The notes under the pieces: model-generated
Databases searched by the model: none
What the model saw: the letters and a program-made list of their open reading frames with translations, nothing else
What the model was told of the DNA's origin: nothing
NCBI RefSeq assembly: GCF_000420505.1
Contig: NZ_ATVB01000004.1
Coordinates: 82,334-146,333 of the forward strand
Origin: Alloscardovia omnicolens DSM 21503
GTDB lineage: Bacteria > Actinomycetota > Actinomycetes > Actinomycetales > Bifidobacteriaceae
Length of the DNA stretch: 64,000 bases
Direction: 5' to 3'
In this document: piece after piece, positions 51,204 through 60,239 of the stretch
Layout: the number at the start of each line of letters is the position of its first letter
Numbering within the stretch: the first letter of the stretch is position 1
Made by a program: the position numbers and the translations under genes

Positions 51204-52706
51204 ATGAAGAATAAAGTTCAGTTAATTACATATGCAGATCGCCTCGGTGATGGCACGCTGAAGTCCATGACCGAGACCCTGCGCAAGCATTTCGAGGGAG
51301 TGTATGAGGGCGTTCATATTCTTCCATTCTTCACCCCATTTGATGGTGCAGATGCAGGCTTCGATCCAGTAGATCATACGAAGGTAGACCCACGTTTGGG
51401 CAGCTGGGACGATGTTGCCGAGCTTTCCACTACACACGACATTATGGTGGACACCATTGTGAACCACATGTCTTGGGAATCCGAGCAGTTCCAAGACGTT
51501 ATGGCTAAGGGTGAAGACTCTGAGTATTACCCAATGTTCCTCACCATGTCGTCCATCTTCCCAGATGGCGTAACAGAAGAGGGTCTCACCGCAATTTATC
51601 GTCCACGTCCGGGTCTGCCATTCACTCACTACAATTGGGGTGGTAAAACTCGTCTCGTATGGACGACCTTTACACCTCAGCAGGTAGATATCGATACTGA
51701 TTCTGAGATGGGCTGGAACTACTTGTTGTCCATTTTGGATCAACTGTCTCAGTCTCACGTTTCTCAGATTCGCTTGGATGCTGTAGGTTATGGCGCTAAG
51801 GAAAAGAATTCGTCTTGCTTTATGACGCCAAAGACCTTCAAGCTCATCGAACGCATTAAGGCAGAAGGCGAGAAGCGCGGTCTGGAAACCCTTATTGAGG
51901 TTCATTCCTACTACAAGAAGCAGGTAGAAATTGCTTCTAAGGTAGATCGCGTATATGATTTCGCTATTCCTGGTTTGCTTTTGCATGCTTTGGAATTCGG
52001 CAAGACTGATGCTTTGGCACGGTGGATTGACGTGCGTCCAAACAATGCAGTCAACGTTCTCGATACGCACGACGGTATCGGCGTTATTGACATCGGTTCC
52101 GACCAGATGGATCGCTCTTTGGTGGGTTTGGTGCCAGATGAGGAAGTTGATGCTCTCGTTGAATCCATTCACCGCAATTCCAAGGGCGAGTCTCAGGAAG
52201 CAACCGGTGCGGCCGCATCGAACTTGGATCTCTACCAGGTAAACTGCACCTACTATGCAGCTTTGGGTAGTGATGATCAGAAGTACATCGCAGCTCGTGC
52301 AGTTCAGTTCTTCATGCCAGGTGTTCCACAGGTTTACTATGTGGGTGCTTTGGCAGGCGGTAACGATATGGATCTGCTCAAGCGCACAAACGTGGGCCGC
52401 GATATTAACCGTCACTACTACTCCGCAGCAGAAGTGGCTTCCGAGGTTGAGCGTCCAGTCGTTCAGGCTCTTAACGCTCTGGGTCGTTTCCGCAACACGT
52501 TGTCCGCTTTCGATGGCGAGTTCAGCTACTCCAATGCAGATGGCGTTCTCACCATGACGTGGGCAGACGATGTTACCCGTGCAACCCTTACCTTCGCTCC
52601 ACAGGCCAACAGCAACGGCGCGTCCGTAGCTCGTTTGGAGTGGACGGATGCTGCAGGTGAGCACGCAACCGACGATTTGATTGCTAACCCTCCAGTGGTT
52701 GCCTAA
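51204..52706 (+). CDS. scrP: Sucrose phosphorylase (GH13_18)
   Basis: The 500-residue enzyme converts sucrose and phosphate to glucose 1-phosphate and fructose. The nucleophile is Asp192 in QIRLDAVGYGAKE and the acid/base Glu232 in TLIEVHSYYKKQ, the exact positions known for bifidobacterial sucrose phosphorylase. The transition-state Asp is in VLDTHDGIGVID. The ATG follows GGAGG. After alpha-galactosidase releases galactose from raffinose, this enzyme would process the remaining sucrose and saves one ATP. It has its own operator-controlled promoter. An antisense open frame covers almost the whole gene but looks like a codon-usage shadow. Confidence 0.97.
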   Translation: MKNKVQLITYADRLGDGTLKSMTETLRKHFEGVYEGVHILPFFTPFDGADAGFDPVDHTKVDPRLGSWDDVAELSTTHDIMVDTIVNHMSWESEQFQDVMAKGEDSEYYPMFLTMSSIFPDGVTEEGLTAIYRPRPGLPFTHYNWGGKTRLVWTTFTPQQVDIDTDSEMGWNYLLSILDQLSQSHVSQIRLDAVGYGAKEKNSSCFMTPKTFKLIERIKAEGEKRGLETLIEVHSYYKKQVEIASKVDRVYDFAIPGLLLHALEFGKTDALARWIDVRPNNAVNVLDTHDGIGVIDIGSDQMDRSLVGLVPDEEVDALVESIHRNSKGESQEATGAAASNLDLYQVNCTYYAALGSDDQKYIAARAVQFFMPGVPQVYYVGALAGGNDMDLLKRTNVGRDINRHYYSAAEVASEVERPVVQALNALGRFRNTLSAFDGEFSYSNADGVLTMTWADDVTRATLTFAPQANSNGASVARLEWTDAAGEHATDDLIANPPVVA

Positions 52707-52743
52707 CCGTCAAAAAACTAACTTCATTTTCTCCTTCCTCTCG

Positions 52744-52773
52744 CAGGGCTCTTAGCTTCGGTTAAGAGCCCTG
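52744..52773 (+). terminator. Terminator-like hairpin after scrP
   Basis: CAGGGCTCTTA (52744-52754) pairs perfectly with TAAGAGCCCTG (52763-52773). The U-tract is weak (TGTGCGTTCTG). Confidence 0.65.
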
Positions 52774-52806
52774 TGTGCGTTCTGCGTTTCGTGTACGCTT
52801 AACTGT

Positions 52807-53460
52807 ATGGACGGCTTTTTTAATCAAAATAATTGGTTCTACAAACTGATGGGTTTGCTTTTTGACCTCGTTATTCTTAACGTTGTTACGCTCATCATCT
52901 CGTTACCGCTGGTAACCGCCGGTTCCGCGCTTACTGCACTGCACTACTCGCTGTGGCGTATGGTACGAAACGAGGAAGGCTCCGTCCTTAAAATGTATTT
53001 CTCCTCGTTGCGCGCAAACTTTAAGCAGGTTACGCCAATCTGGCTGCTCGTGCTTGCTTTCGCAGTGATTGCCGGCGCGGATCTGTACTTTCTTCTCCAT
53101 CTCCATCAGTTCGCGCCAATGCTCGGCTCTGAGATTCGCATCATATTTATGGCCGCGCTCGCTATCGTTACCGTGATTGTTGTTGCGTTTGTTCAGTGGT
53201 TTACTGTGCTCGTTTCGCGCTACTCCAATACGACCAAAGAGCACCTGAAGAACGCTGCGCTGGCTGCTATTGGCTTCTTTCCTCAGACATTTATTATGCT
53301 CGTTTTATTGATTGGCACTGCGGTCGCTTGCGTTATTTTTTACGGTTACGTTATTCCGTTCGCTCTACTGCTCGGTTTTTCGCTACCTCAGTACTGCTGC
53401 GCGCTGATATATTCGGAGCTGTTCGAGAAGTTAGACGGCTCGTCAAGTACTGAAAAATAA
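52807..53460 (+). CDS. DUF624 (YesL-like) membrane protein
   Basis: The 217-residue protein has about five membrane helices and begins MDGFFNQNNWFYKLMGLLFD with LVILNVVTLIISLPLVTAGS, the DUF624 signature; the ALTALHYSLWRMVRNEEGSV and FQSLRANFKQ-like (FSSLRANFKQVTPIW) blocks also fit. Such proteins accompany carbohydrate ABC transporters in Firmicutes and bifidobacteria, and their role is unknown. Here it precedes the raffinose-type ABC operon and may share regulation with scrP. No Shine-Dalgarno is seen, so translation may be leaderless. Confidence 0.88.
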   Translation: MDGFFNQNNWFYKLMGLLFDLVILNVVTLIISLPLVTAGSALTALHYSLWRMVRNEEGSVLKMYFSSLRANFKQVTPIWLLVLAFAVIAGADLYFLLHLHQFAPMLGSEIRIIFMAALAIVTVIVVAFVQWFTVLVSRYSNTTKEHLKNAALAAIGFFPQTFIMLVLLIGTAVACVIFYGYVIPFALLLGFSLPQYCCALIYSELFEKLDGSSSTEK

Positions 53461-53496
53461 GGGCTGATTAAGTCTTTCATAATCTTCACAACACAC

Positions 53497-53554
53497 ATAT
53501 CGAACCCGTTTGACAACTGTTTGATAATTATGTAATATCGAACCGGTTGCATAA
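53497..53554 (+). promoter_or_regulatory. Near-consensus promoter flanked by two LacI operators, ABC operon
   Basis: TTGACA (53510-53515) and TAATAT (53533-53538) are 17 bp apart. The operator ATATCGAACCCGTTTGAC (53497-53514) covers the -35 box and ATATCGAACCGGTTGCAT (53535-53552) covers the -10 box. The 37-38 bp centre spacing is close to multiples of a helical turn, so cooperative binding is plausible. Confidence 0.85.
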
Positions 53555-53629
53555 ATAAGCAATCGGCAAAGAAGCAATTACTTATGCTTTGTTTTTCGAG
53601 GGTGGGAAGCAACGCAAAAGGAGAGAAAA

Positions 53630-54910
53630 ATGTTGAAAGATTGGAAGCGCTGGACAGCAGCAGCTGCAGCAACAGTGTTCGCAGTAGGCATGTTGGGAGC
53701 ATGTGGTTCAAACTCTGGCTCTGGCAAGACGAAGATTACAATCTTTAATTCCAAGTCGGAAATCCAGTCTCAGTTCGAAGATCTCGCAGAAACCTATAGC
53801 GAAGATCACGATGTAGACGTAGAAGTCTACTACTCAAGCGATACGGTTGCAGCTCACTTGGCAACCAAGTACGCAGCAAATCAGCCATACACCATCTCCA
53901 TGGTAGACGCTAAGGATATTTACAGCCTCGGTCCAGAGCACGCTCTCGACTTGAGCGACCAGAAGTGGGTAAGCGATACCGATCAGGCTATCGCAGTAGA
54001 TGGCAAGACCTACGGTTTCCCTGTAACCATCGAAGCTCGCGGTCTCATCTACAATGCAGACGCTATTAAGAAGGCAACTGGTAAGGAATTCAAGCCAGAA
54101 TCCATTAAGACCACCGACGACTTGAAGCAGCTTATTGCAGACCTCAAGGCTGGCGGTATGGAAACTCCAGTTGGCATTATGAAGGAAGACTGGTCGTTGG
54201 CAGCTCACTACCTGCCACAGGTATACGAAGAGCAGCAGGATCCAACCGCCTTCATTAAGTCACTGCACGACGGCACTGATATTAACACCGATGCTCGCTG
54301 GACTTCTTTGATGGACACCTTCGATGTTCTCAAGGACAACAACTATGCTAAGGGCGACAAGGCTATCTCTGCAGAGCGCGAAGTAACCGAGCAGAAGCTT
54401 GCTAAGGGCGAGATTGCTTTGATGTTCGGTGGAAACTGGGATTGGTCTGTACTCAACCAGTATGAGCCATCTAAGAACATGGGTATGATGCCTGTTCCTC
54501 AGAATGACGAAAGCATGGATGTAACCAGCAAGCTTGTTGGTGGCGGTTCTAAGTACTTGTTCATCGATAACTCTAAGAACACTTCTAAGGAACAGCAGAA
54601 GGCTGCAAAGGACTTCCTCAACTGGCTCGCTCTCGACAAGGAAGGCCAGAAGTGGGTTGTAAACACTGCTAACCTCGTTCCTCCATTCAAGAGCAACAAG
54701 CTCGAAGTAACCGACCCACTGGGCAAGTCCGTAAAGAAGTATGCAGATACTGGCGAACTGATTGCTAACTACAACTACCTGCCAGATGATCACTACTCCG
54801 TACTCGGTGCAGACTTCCAGAAGTACCTCGCAGGCCAGGCAGATCGTGCTACATTCGCCAAGCAGATCGACGAATACTGGCAGAAGAACGACATGAAGAC
54901 TATTCAGTAG
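53630..54910 (+). CDS. ABC transporter substrate-binding lipoprotein (raffinose-type oligosaccharides)
   Basis: The 426-residue protein has a lipoprotein signal with lipobox LGAC (Cys at about residue 25) and a solute-binding fold of the CUT1/family 1 type (ITIFNSKSEIQSQFEDLAET, GLIYNADAIKKATGKEF, GEIALMFGGNWDWSVLNQYE). The pairing with GH36 alpha-galactosidase and sucrose phosphorylase suggests raffinose-family oligosaccharides or isomalto-type sugars, as for the bifidobacterial RafB/BlG16BP proteins. A strong GGAGAG ribosome site and near-consensus promoter with two operators indicate high, regulated expression. A terminator-like RNA separates it from the permease genes. Confidence 0.92.
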   Translation: MLKDWKRWTAAAAATVFAVGMLGACGSNSGSGKTKITIFNSKSEIQSQFEDLAETYSEDHDVDVEVYYSSDTVAAHLATKYAANQPYTISMVDAKDIYSLGPEHALDLSDQKWVSDTDQAIAVDGKTYGFPVTIEARGLIYNADAIKKATGKEFKPESIKTTDDLKQLIADLKAGGMETPVGIMKEDWSLAAHYLPQVYEEQQDPTAFIKSLHDGTDINTDARWTSLMDTFDVLKDNNYAKGDKAISAEREVTEQKLAKGEIALMFGGNWDWSVLNQYEPSKNMGMMPVPQNDESMDVTSKLVGGGSKYLFIDNSKNTSKEQQKAAKDFLNWLALDKEGQKWVVNTANLVPPFKSNKLEVTDPLGKSVKKYADTGELIANYNYLPDDHYSVLGADFQKYLAGQADRATFAKQIDEYWQKNDMKTIQ

Positions 54911-54942
54911 TGTTCAGTGGTGTTCACCTGCGAAATGCTATA

Positions 54943-55000
54943 ATCCCAAGTAGATAGATAAAAAGTGGTGCATTCTAAAATCTTGGGATGCGCCACTTTT
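54943..55000 (+). terminator. Intra-operon terminator with alternative pairing (attenuator candidate)
   Basis: The stem AAAAGTGGTGCATTC with GGGATGCGCCACTTTT (54961-54999) ends in T residues. The upstream ATCCCAAG (54943-54950) is perfectly complementary to CTTGGGAT (54982-54989), which contains part of the terminator's 3' arm, so the two helices exclude each other. Confidence 0.6.
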
Positions 55001-55076
55001 GCTTCTACTGTTAAACTCACAGCCCAAGCTCATCGTTGAGCCCTAAATCCATTAACAACACGTAATGGTGAGAGAA

Positions 55077-55955
55077 ATGAAACAGAATAAACTTTCCTAC
55101 AAGGTCGGTCAATTCCTTATGTTCGCCGGCCCTGCCACGATTCTCTTCGCAGCAGTCGTGATTGTGCCATTCTTTTATGGCCTCTACTTAACCTTTACCA
55201 GCTGGGATGGCGTTGCCGCAAACAAGCCATTCGTTGGTCTTCAAAACTACAAGGACGCTTTTGCAGACACAGCATACTGGGATGCCCTTGGACGCACCGT
55301 TGTCTACTCGGTAATCTCTGTTGTGCTCGTGAATATCGTTGCGTTTGCGCTCGCATACCTCGTAACTTCCGGTCTTAAGGGCCAGAACTTCTTCCGCGCA
55401 GGTTTCTTCATTCCAAACCTTATCGGTGGTATCGTTCTCGGTTACGTATGGAAGTTCATGTTCAACCGCGCATTCGTTGCTATCGGAACAGCAGTGGTGG
55501 GGCACGATACGTCCTCGCTACTAGGTACGACTAACGGTGCTCTGTTCGCGCTCATCCTCGTATCTGTGTGGCAGTATGCCGGCTATATGATGCTCATTTA
55601 CGTAGCAGGCTTTATGGGTGTAGACGACTCCTTGCGTGAAGCAGCTTTGATTGATGGCTGCAGCAACGGTCAAGCAATGCGTCACGTTATTATTCCTCTG
55701 ATGCGTGCATCCTTCGTGCAGTGCATCTTCTTGTCAACTACACGTTGCTTCATGGTTTACGATTTGAACCTTTCGTTAACCAAGGGTGAGCCATTCAACT
55801 CCTCCGTAATGGCTGCAATGCACGTGTATAACAAGGCATTCGTCTACAAGAACTATGGCGTAGGCCAGGCCGAAGCGCTGATTCTGTTTATTATCTGCGC
55901 AGTAATCGGTATGATCCAGGTTTACGTTGGTAAGAAGGGTGAGGTGGCAGCATAA
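55077..55955 (+). CDS. Sugar ABC transporter permease (MalF-type)
   Basis: The 292-residue permease has six membrane helices and the EAA loop REAALIDGCSNGQAMRHVII near residue 190. FLMFAGPATILFAAVVIVPF and FYGLYLTFTSWDGV are typical of CUT1 permeases of the MalF/RafC group. The start is ATG 55077 with GAGAG upstream; an ATG at 55065 is in frame. The stop overlaps the start of the next permease by one base (TAATG). The operon lacks an ATPase gene, so a shared MsiK-type ATPase encoded elsewhere is expected, as in bifidobacteria. Confidence 0.92.
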   Translation: MKQNKLSYKVGQFLMFAGPATILFAAVVIVPFFYGLYLTFTSWDGVAANKPFVGLQNYKDAFADTAYWDALGRTVVYSVISVVLVNIVAFALAYLVTSGLKGQNFFRAGFFIPNLIGGIVLGYVWKFMFNRAFVAIGTAVVGHDTSSLLGTTNGALFALILVSVWQYAGYMMLIYVAGFMGVDDSLREAALIDGCSNGQAMRHVIIPLMRASFVQCIFLSTTRCFMVYDLNLSLTKGEPFNSSVMAAMHVYNKAFVYKNYGVGQAEALILFIICAVIGMIQVYVGKKGEVAA

Positions 55956-56833
55956 TGGCTAAGACATTATCGACCGAAAACGAAAAGGCCATCGTACGCC
56001 AGCGTATTGGTCATGCGCTTATGATCGCATTCCTCGCTGTGCTCTTGGTTGTCTTCATCTGGCCATTCTTCCTTGTATTGACCAATGCATTCAAGAACAT
56101 GAGTGATATTACCGGTGAGCCTTTGTCTTTGATTGGTTCCCATGGTTTCACCATCGAGAACTTCACCAAGGCCATGCGCAAGATGCACTTCTGGCGTGTG
56201 TTTGGTAACTCCGCAATCATTACCACATTCTCCACGATTCTCACCATTCTCTTCTCGGCGATGGCAGCATACGTGATTGTGCGTAATCCAAAGTGGACAG
56301 CTTCCAAGCTCACCTTCTCTGCTATGGTTGCGTCGATGGTTATTCCATTCCAGGTAATCATGGTTCCATTGGTAGCTGTATATGGCGGTACTCTCGGACT
56401 GCTTAACTCTCGCACCACCTTGATCTTTATGCACGTGGGCTTCTCCGTATCTCTTGCGGTATTCATGTTCCACGGCGCTATTAAGACCAACGTGCCAGTT
56501 GAGCTCGAAGAAGCAGCTGAAATCGATGGCGCATCCAAGTGGCGCACATTCTGGACGATTGTGTTCCCACTGCTTAAGCCAACAGCAGCAACAGTGGCTA
56601 TTATCGATGCTATGGCATTCTGGAACGACTACCTCCTGCCATCCCTGGTACTCACCGACAAGAAGATCTACACCATTCCAATCGCAACCCAGGTCTTCTA
56701 CGGAACCTACTCCACTGATATCGGTCTGGTTATGGCTGCACTGCTCCTGGCGATGCTCCCAATCCTCATTATGTACTTGCTCTTGCAGCGCTTCATCGTT
56801 GCAGGTGTTACCGCAGGTGCTGTGAAAGGCTAA
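55955..56833 (+). CDS. Sugar ABC transporter permease (MalG-type)
   Basis: The 292-residue permease has six membrane helices and the EAA loop LEEAAEIDGASKWRTFWTIV near residue 188, with FHGAIKTNVPVELEEAAEID before it and WNDYLLPSLVLTDKK after. It pairs with the MalF-type permease with a one-base overlap. With the lipoprotein at 53630 it completes a CUT1 importer except for the ATPase. A similar but broken permease of different origin occurs at 61.5 kb. Confidence 0.93.
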   Translation: MAKTLSTENEKAIVRQRIGHALMIAFLAVLLVVFIWPFFLVLTNAFKNMSDITGEPLSLIGSHGFTIENFTKAMRKMHFWRVFGNSAIITTFSTILTILFSAMAAYVIVRNPKWTASKLTFSAMVASMVIPFQVIMVPLVAVYGGTLGLLNSRTTLIFMHVGFSVSLAVFMFHGAIKTNVPVELEEAAEIDGASKWRTFWTIVFPLLKPTAATVAIIDAMAFWNDYLLPSLVLTDKKIYTIPIATQVFYGTYSTDIGLVMAALLLAMLPILIMYLLLQRFIVAGVTAGAVKG

Positions 56834-57235
56834 GAGCTCAGCTGTAGCTCGAACTCATTTCTCTCAATATCTCGAATATCCTTCGCTCGTTTCCATAGAG
56901 AAGCGGGCGGGGGATATTTCGCTTGTAGGCAGAACGTGAACCTTCACAAAAGTGGTCGAGGCCGATGGTGAGAGGCGAGGTGCGCAAGCTATGCATATCG
57001 GTTGCAATGCGTTCGCTGTTTTGTGTGAAAAAATTGGTAATCAAATGCCATAAATATAAATATTTTCTTAATTTCAAAAAGAAAAACATGAAATTGCAAA
57101 CGTATGCAGAAAACACTGTGGAGAAACCGCAGAGTTCCCTCTTTTTAGTCCCTTTTATCCTATATAATTTCATACGGAAAAAAATTCAGCACAAAACCTG
57201 TGTGAAGTTTTGAACGAGAAGATAAGTCAGGAATT
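56834..57235. other. Intergenic region before the MFS transporter
   Basis: These 402 bases hold no supported gene. A long imperfect hairpin (CGAATATCC at 56873 with GGATATTTCG at 56912) may end the ABC operon. An AT-rich part around 57030-57200 (ATATAATTT at 57163) likely holds the promoter of the MFS gene. No match to the GAACCSGTT operator was seen. Confidence 0.45.
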
Positions 57236-58777
57236 ATGGCACAGAATAATGGCCCATTGCCGGGTTCGAATTCGTACAAGCGCCCGGGCATCGATGACCG
57301 CCCTGATATGGACGATGCTTTTGACGACGAGCAGATGGATGCAATCAACCGTCTTGCTGTTCCTATGAAAACAGAACATATTGAAGATTCCTCCACGCAT
57401 TCCAATGCAGATATTCAGGTAACGCGTATGAGTGCTGAGTCCGGTGCGGCTGCCGTGGCAGCTGTAGCTACGGAAGTTCCTGGGACGGACTCCGCATTCT
57501 TAGATTTGCGTGATCCAATGGTCAGTGCCGATGGTCACCGTCCAACGCGCAACGAAGTTATCCGTTTGGGTGTGGGCTTCACCGTTGCCGCAATTTTGAG
57601 TGCAGTGCCATGGCTGTCCATGAACTCGGTTCTGCTTCCAGATTTGCTGCTTCAGATTGCACCAAACGACAAAGACGCCATGATTGCTTTGATTAGCTCG
57701 GTGGGGTCGGTTGTTGCTCTGGTAGCTAACCTCGTTTTCGGTGCGCTCTCCGATTTGACCCGTTCGAATTTCGGACGTCGTACTCCATGGATTATTACCG
57801 GTGGTGTTATTGCAGGTGCGGCTGTGTGTGCTATCGGTCTTACGCAAAGCCTGCGTAGCGCTTGGATTGTGCTGTTCTTTATGTGCGTGGCGCAGGTCGG
57901 CTTCAACATGTTGCTCGCTCCATTCGTGGCAACCATGTCCGACCGCGTTCCAGATAAATTCCGTGGAACCGTATCTGCTTTCTACGGCGCAGGTGTAACT
58001 ACTGGTCAGACCCTCGGTACCCTGGTCGGCGCTCGTATGCCAAATACTTTTACTGGTTTTATTGTTGGCGGTAGCATCTTTATTCTCTTAGGCTTCTTGA
58101 TTGTAGCTATTTGGCCTCGCGAGAAGAGCAATAAGGATCAGTATCGCGAAGAGTTTAGCCTCAAGATGCTCATCAACTCCTTCCGTCCTCCACGCAATGC
58201 TCCGGATTTCTACTACGCGTTGATTGGGCGTACCCTCATGATGTCCGGCTACTTCATGATTACCAGCTATCAGCTCTATATAGTTCAGTTCTACATCTTT
58301 AACAATGCTGAAGGCGCTAGCAGCGACGCGAAATTCGTTATTGCTGTTATGTCTACCATTACTTTGGTTGTTTCTTTGATTGCAGCCTTCGTATCTGGCC
58401 CAATTGCTGACTGGTGGGGCAAGCGCAAGCTTCCAGTGGCGCTTGCCAGCTGCTTATTTGCTGTGGGTGCGGCTATGCCGATGATTTTCCACAACGCCAT
58501 CGGTATGTACTTGTTCGCACTCATCGCTGGCTTCGGATATGGCGTATACAACGCAATCGATCAGGCTTTGAACGTAGCTATTCTTCCGAACCCAGAAGAG
58601 GCAGGTAAGGACCTCGGTATTCTTAACCTCGCAAACACTATCTGCACGGTTATGGGTTCGGTGCTCACCGCTGGAATCTTCATGATCTTCCACAGCTATG
58701 TCATGGTATTCCCAGTCTGCATCGTTATTGTGCTTGCGGCTGCATGGATTATTATGCGCATTAAGGGCGTCGAGTAG
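57236..58777 (+). CDS. MFS transporter, SLC45/GPH-like sugar transporter
   Basis: The 513-residue protein has an unusual 100-residue hydrophilic acidic N-terminus, then twelve membrane helices. FGALSDLTRSNFGRRTPWII is the loop 2-3 motif of the major facilitator/SLC45 group, and GFGYGVYNAIDQALNVAILP with NPEEAGKDLGILNLANTICT matches sucrose-type transporters of bifidobacteria (ScrT-like). With sucrose phosphorylase nearby, sucrose or a related disaccharide is the likely substrate, but other sugars are possible. Its 5' region lacks the raf-type operator. Confidence 0.88.
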   Translation: MAQNNGPLPGSNSYKRPGIDDRPDMDDAFDDEQMDAINRLAVPMKTEHIEDSSTHSNADIQVTRMSAESGAAAVAAVATEVPGTDSAFLDLRDPMVSADGHRPTRNEVIRLGVGFTVAAILSAVPWLSMNSVLLPDLLLQIAPNDKDAMIALISSVGSVVALVANLVFGALSDLTRSNFGRRTPWIITGGVIAGAAVCAIGLTQSLRSAWIVLFFMCVAQVGFNMLLAPFVATMSDRVPDKFRGTVSAFYGAGVTTGQTLGTLVGARMPNTFTGFIVGGSIFILLGFLIVAIWPREKSNKDQYREEFSLKMLINSFRPPRNAPDFYYALIGRTLMMSGYFMITSYQLYIVQFYIFNNAEGASSDAKFVIAVMSTITLVVSLIAAFVSGPIADWWGKRKLPVALASCLFAVGAAMPMIFHNAIGMYLFALIAGFGYGVYNAIDQALNVAILPNPEEAGKDLGILNLANTICTVMGSVLTAGIFMIFHSYVMVFPVCIVIVLAAAWIIMRIKGVE

Positions 58778-58811
58778 AGCTTCTCGTTTCGTTCGTCTCA
58801 TAACTTTTCGC

Positions 58812-58852
58812 CTCGTGCTTTCGTCTGAAGTACGAGACGATTTGTTTTTTTT
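58812..58852 (+). terminator. Terminator after the MFS gene with long T run
   Basis: CTCGTGCTT (58812-58820) pairs with AAGTACGAG (one G-U), followed closely by eight T (58845-58852) and then seven G (58853-58859). GC-rich foreign-looking DNA begins shortly after. Confidence 0.75.
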
Positions 58853-58960
58853 GGGGGGGCTCGGTGGGAGGTTTTACGCGTGACTGGATGTGCAAAGGCT
58901 AGCGTGTCTAATCACATGTTATCTTTTACGCGTGAGTGCGTGCGTAAAACGTACCACGGA

Positions 58961-59480
58961 AAATGGGTAGTGCCCGAAATGCAGCCGGTGCTCACCTACA
59001 TGGTACTGCCCGGCGCCGCCGGGGCTACCGGCGATGCGGGGGAGACGGCCGGGATCGGACGCCCGCGTTTCGACGACTTCACCCTGCACCGGGTGATCGC
59101 CGGATTGCGCGAATTGGAGGACGAGGATCCGCTGCTGCGCGTCGACTGGGTGGAGCGTGTGCATGAGCTGCGCGTGCAGCTCATGGGCGCGCGCAGCTGG
59201 AGATCGTCCAATAGACCCTGCACGACCGGTTCGGACTCGACGTGACGTTCGGTGCCGGGGCGATCTTCTATCGCGAGACCATCACCGCGCCCATCGAAGG
59301 CGTCGGACATTTCGAGCCGTTGCGACACTATGCCGAAGCACACATCCTGATCGAACCGGGGGAGCTGGGCAGCGGCGTCGCCGTCGCGTCGGCGATGAGC
59401 GAAAACGACCTCGACCGCAACTGGCAGCAACTTATCCTCACCCACCTGACCGAGCGCGACCATCTCGGTGTGCCGGTCGT
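58961..59480 (+). pseudogene. Fragment of a TetM-like ribosomal-protection translation factor
   Basis: Two frames together read MQPVLTYMVLPGAAG, later HRVIAGLRELEDEDPLLRVD, WVERVHELRVQLMGA, then after a one-base shift near 59190 QLEIVQ, a stop (TAG at about 59212) and TLHDRFGLDVTFGAGAIFYR, ETITAPIEGVGHFEPLRHYA, LDRNWQQLILTHLTERDHLG. This is the middle part of TetM/EF-G-like factors of bifidobacteria. The GTPase domain and C-terminus are missing, and a frameshift plus a nonsense codon break what remains. The codon use is much more GC-rich than the flanking raf locus. It is debris of an acquired gene. Confidence 0.75.
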
Positions 59481-60055
59481 GGGCGCTTCTTCGCCTCGTT
59501 CGCCGGCTACCGGCCTGGATTGACTACAGCCGCAAGCGCTCCAAGCCCGGCCTTGAGCAGAAGGCCGGGGCTGACGCCAAGGTCGCTGCGACTGAGAACT
59601 GAGGTCTATCGGCTGACCGATAGCCGATGGCTGCTTTCGTGAAAACCGTACGCTGGGTGCCGCTGTTTCGTTTTTCTATACATCCCAACTGAAGAATCCG
59701 CTCGGTTCTTTAATTTCCGCTCGAGCTATCCACATCCGCCACAATCGCCATATTTTCCATCATCGCAAGAACCCTCATGGCCTTCCCGCACCGGTTTCTG
59801 ATTGAAGAACGGCGATGTACGCGCTAGATTCGTTCTGCATGAAGTAAACGTGAATTCATTGTCAGAGGCCCGTATACAAAACTGACATAGCCATATTACC
59901 GGGCAATAACAATCCTCGGTGCTTTCCGGGATTCTGTTCCATGCCATTGCACATTCCACAACTCAATTTGCCGAGAGTGCGAAGCGTCGAATCGAACGAC
60001 CGGGCAGCCGGGCTAAGCTGTCCATTGGATATCCGCATAGAGGCGTGTTGCGCGG
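59481..60055. other. Gene debris and non-coding DNA
   Basis: A short C-terminal-like frame (YSRKRSKPGLEQKAGADAKV, then AATEN and TGA at about 59601) is joined directly to the TetM-like fragment and looks like the tail of a different, unrecognised protein, perhaps a transporter. From 59602 to 60055 I see no gene; a small hairpin (CTATCGG..CCGATAG, 59605-59622) is the only structure. Confidence 0.4.
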
Positions 60056-60105
60056 TTGACAAAATCGCAGCGGCATGCAATAATCTAATCTAACGAAACG
60101 TTTCG
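60056..60105 (+). promoter_or_regulatory. Promoter and perfect LacI operator of the GC-rich island
   Basis: TTGACA (60056-60061) and AATAAT (60079-60084) are 17 bp apart. The perfect palindrome CGAAACGTTTCG (60094-60105) lies at the expected start point, so the LacI gene is probably autorepressed. Confidence 0.8.
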
Positions 60106-60239
60106 ACAGTGATGTTGGGCGGTTCGCTGGCGACGAAAACCAACAGACATAACCTATGTGCACTCATGCAGACATGGCATGATGTCAGACATACGCCGGC
60201 CCCTGAAGGCCGACCGAAAGCACAGGAAAGGAGGCGATG

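Noticed and set aside
51222..52664. 480-codon open frame antisense to sucrose phosphorylase
   Set aside because: The sense gene has exact catalytic motifs; the antisense product has no recognisable domain and is rich in Cys, His and Ile, as expected from a codon-biased shadow.
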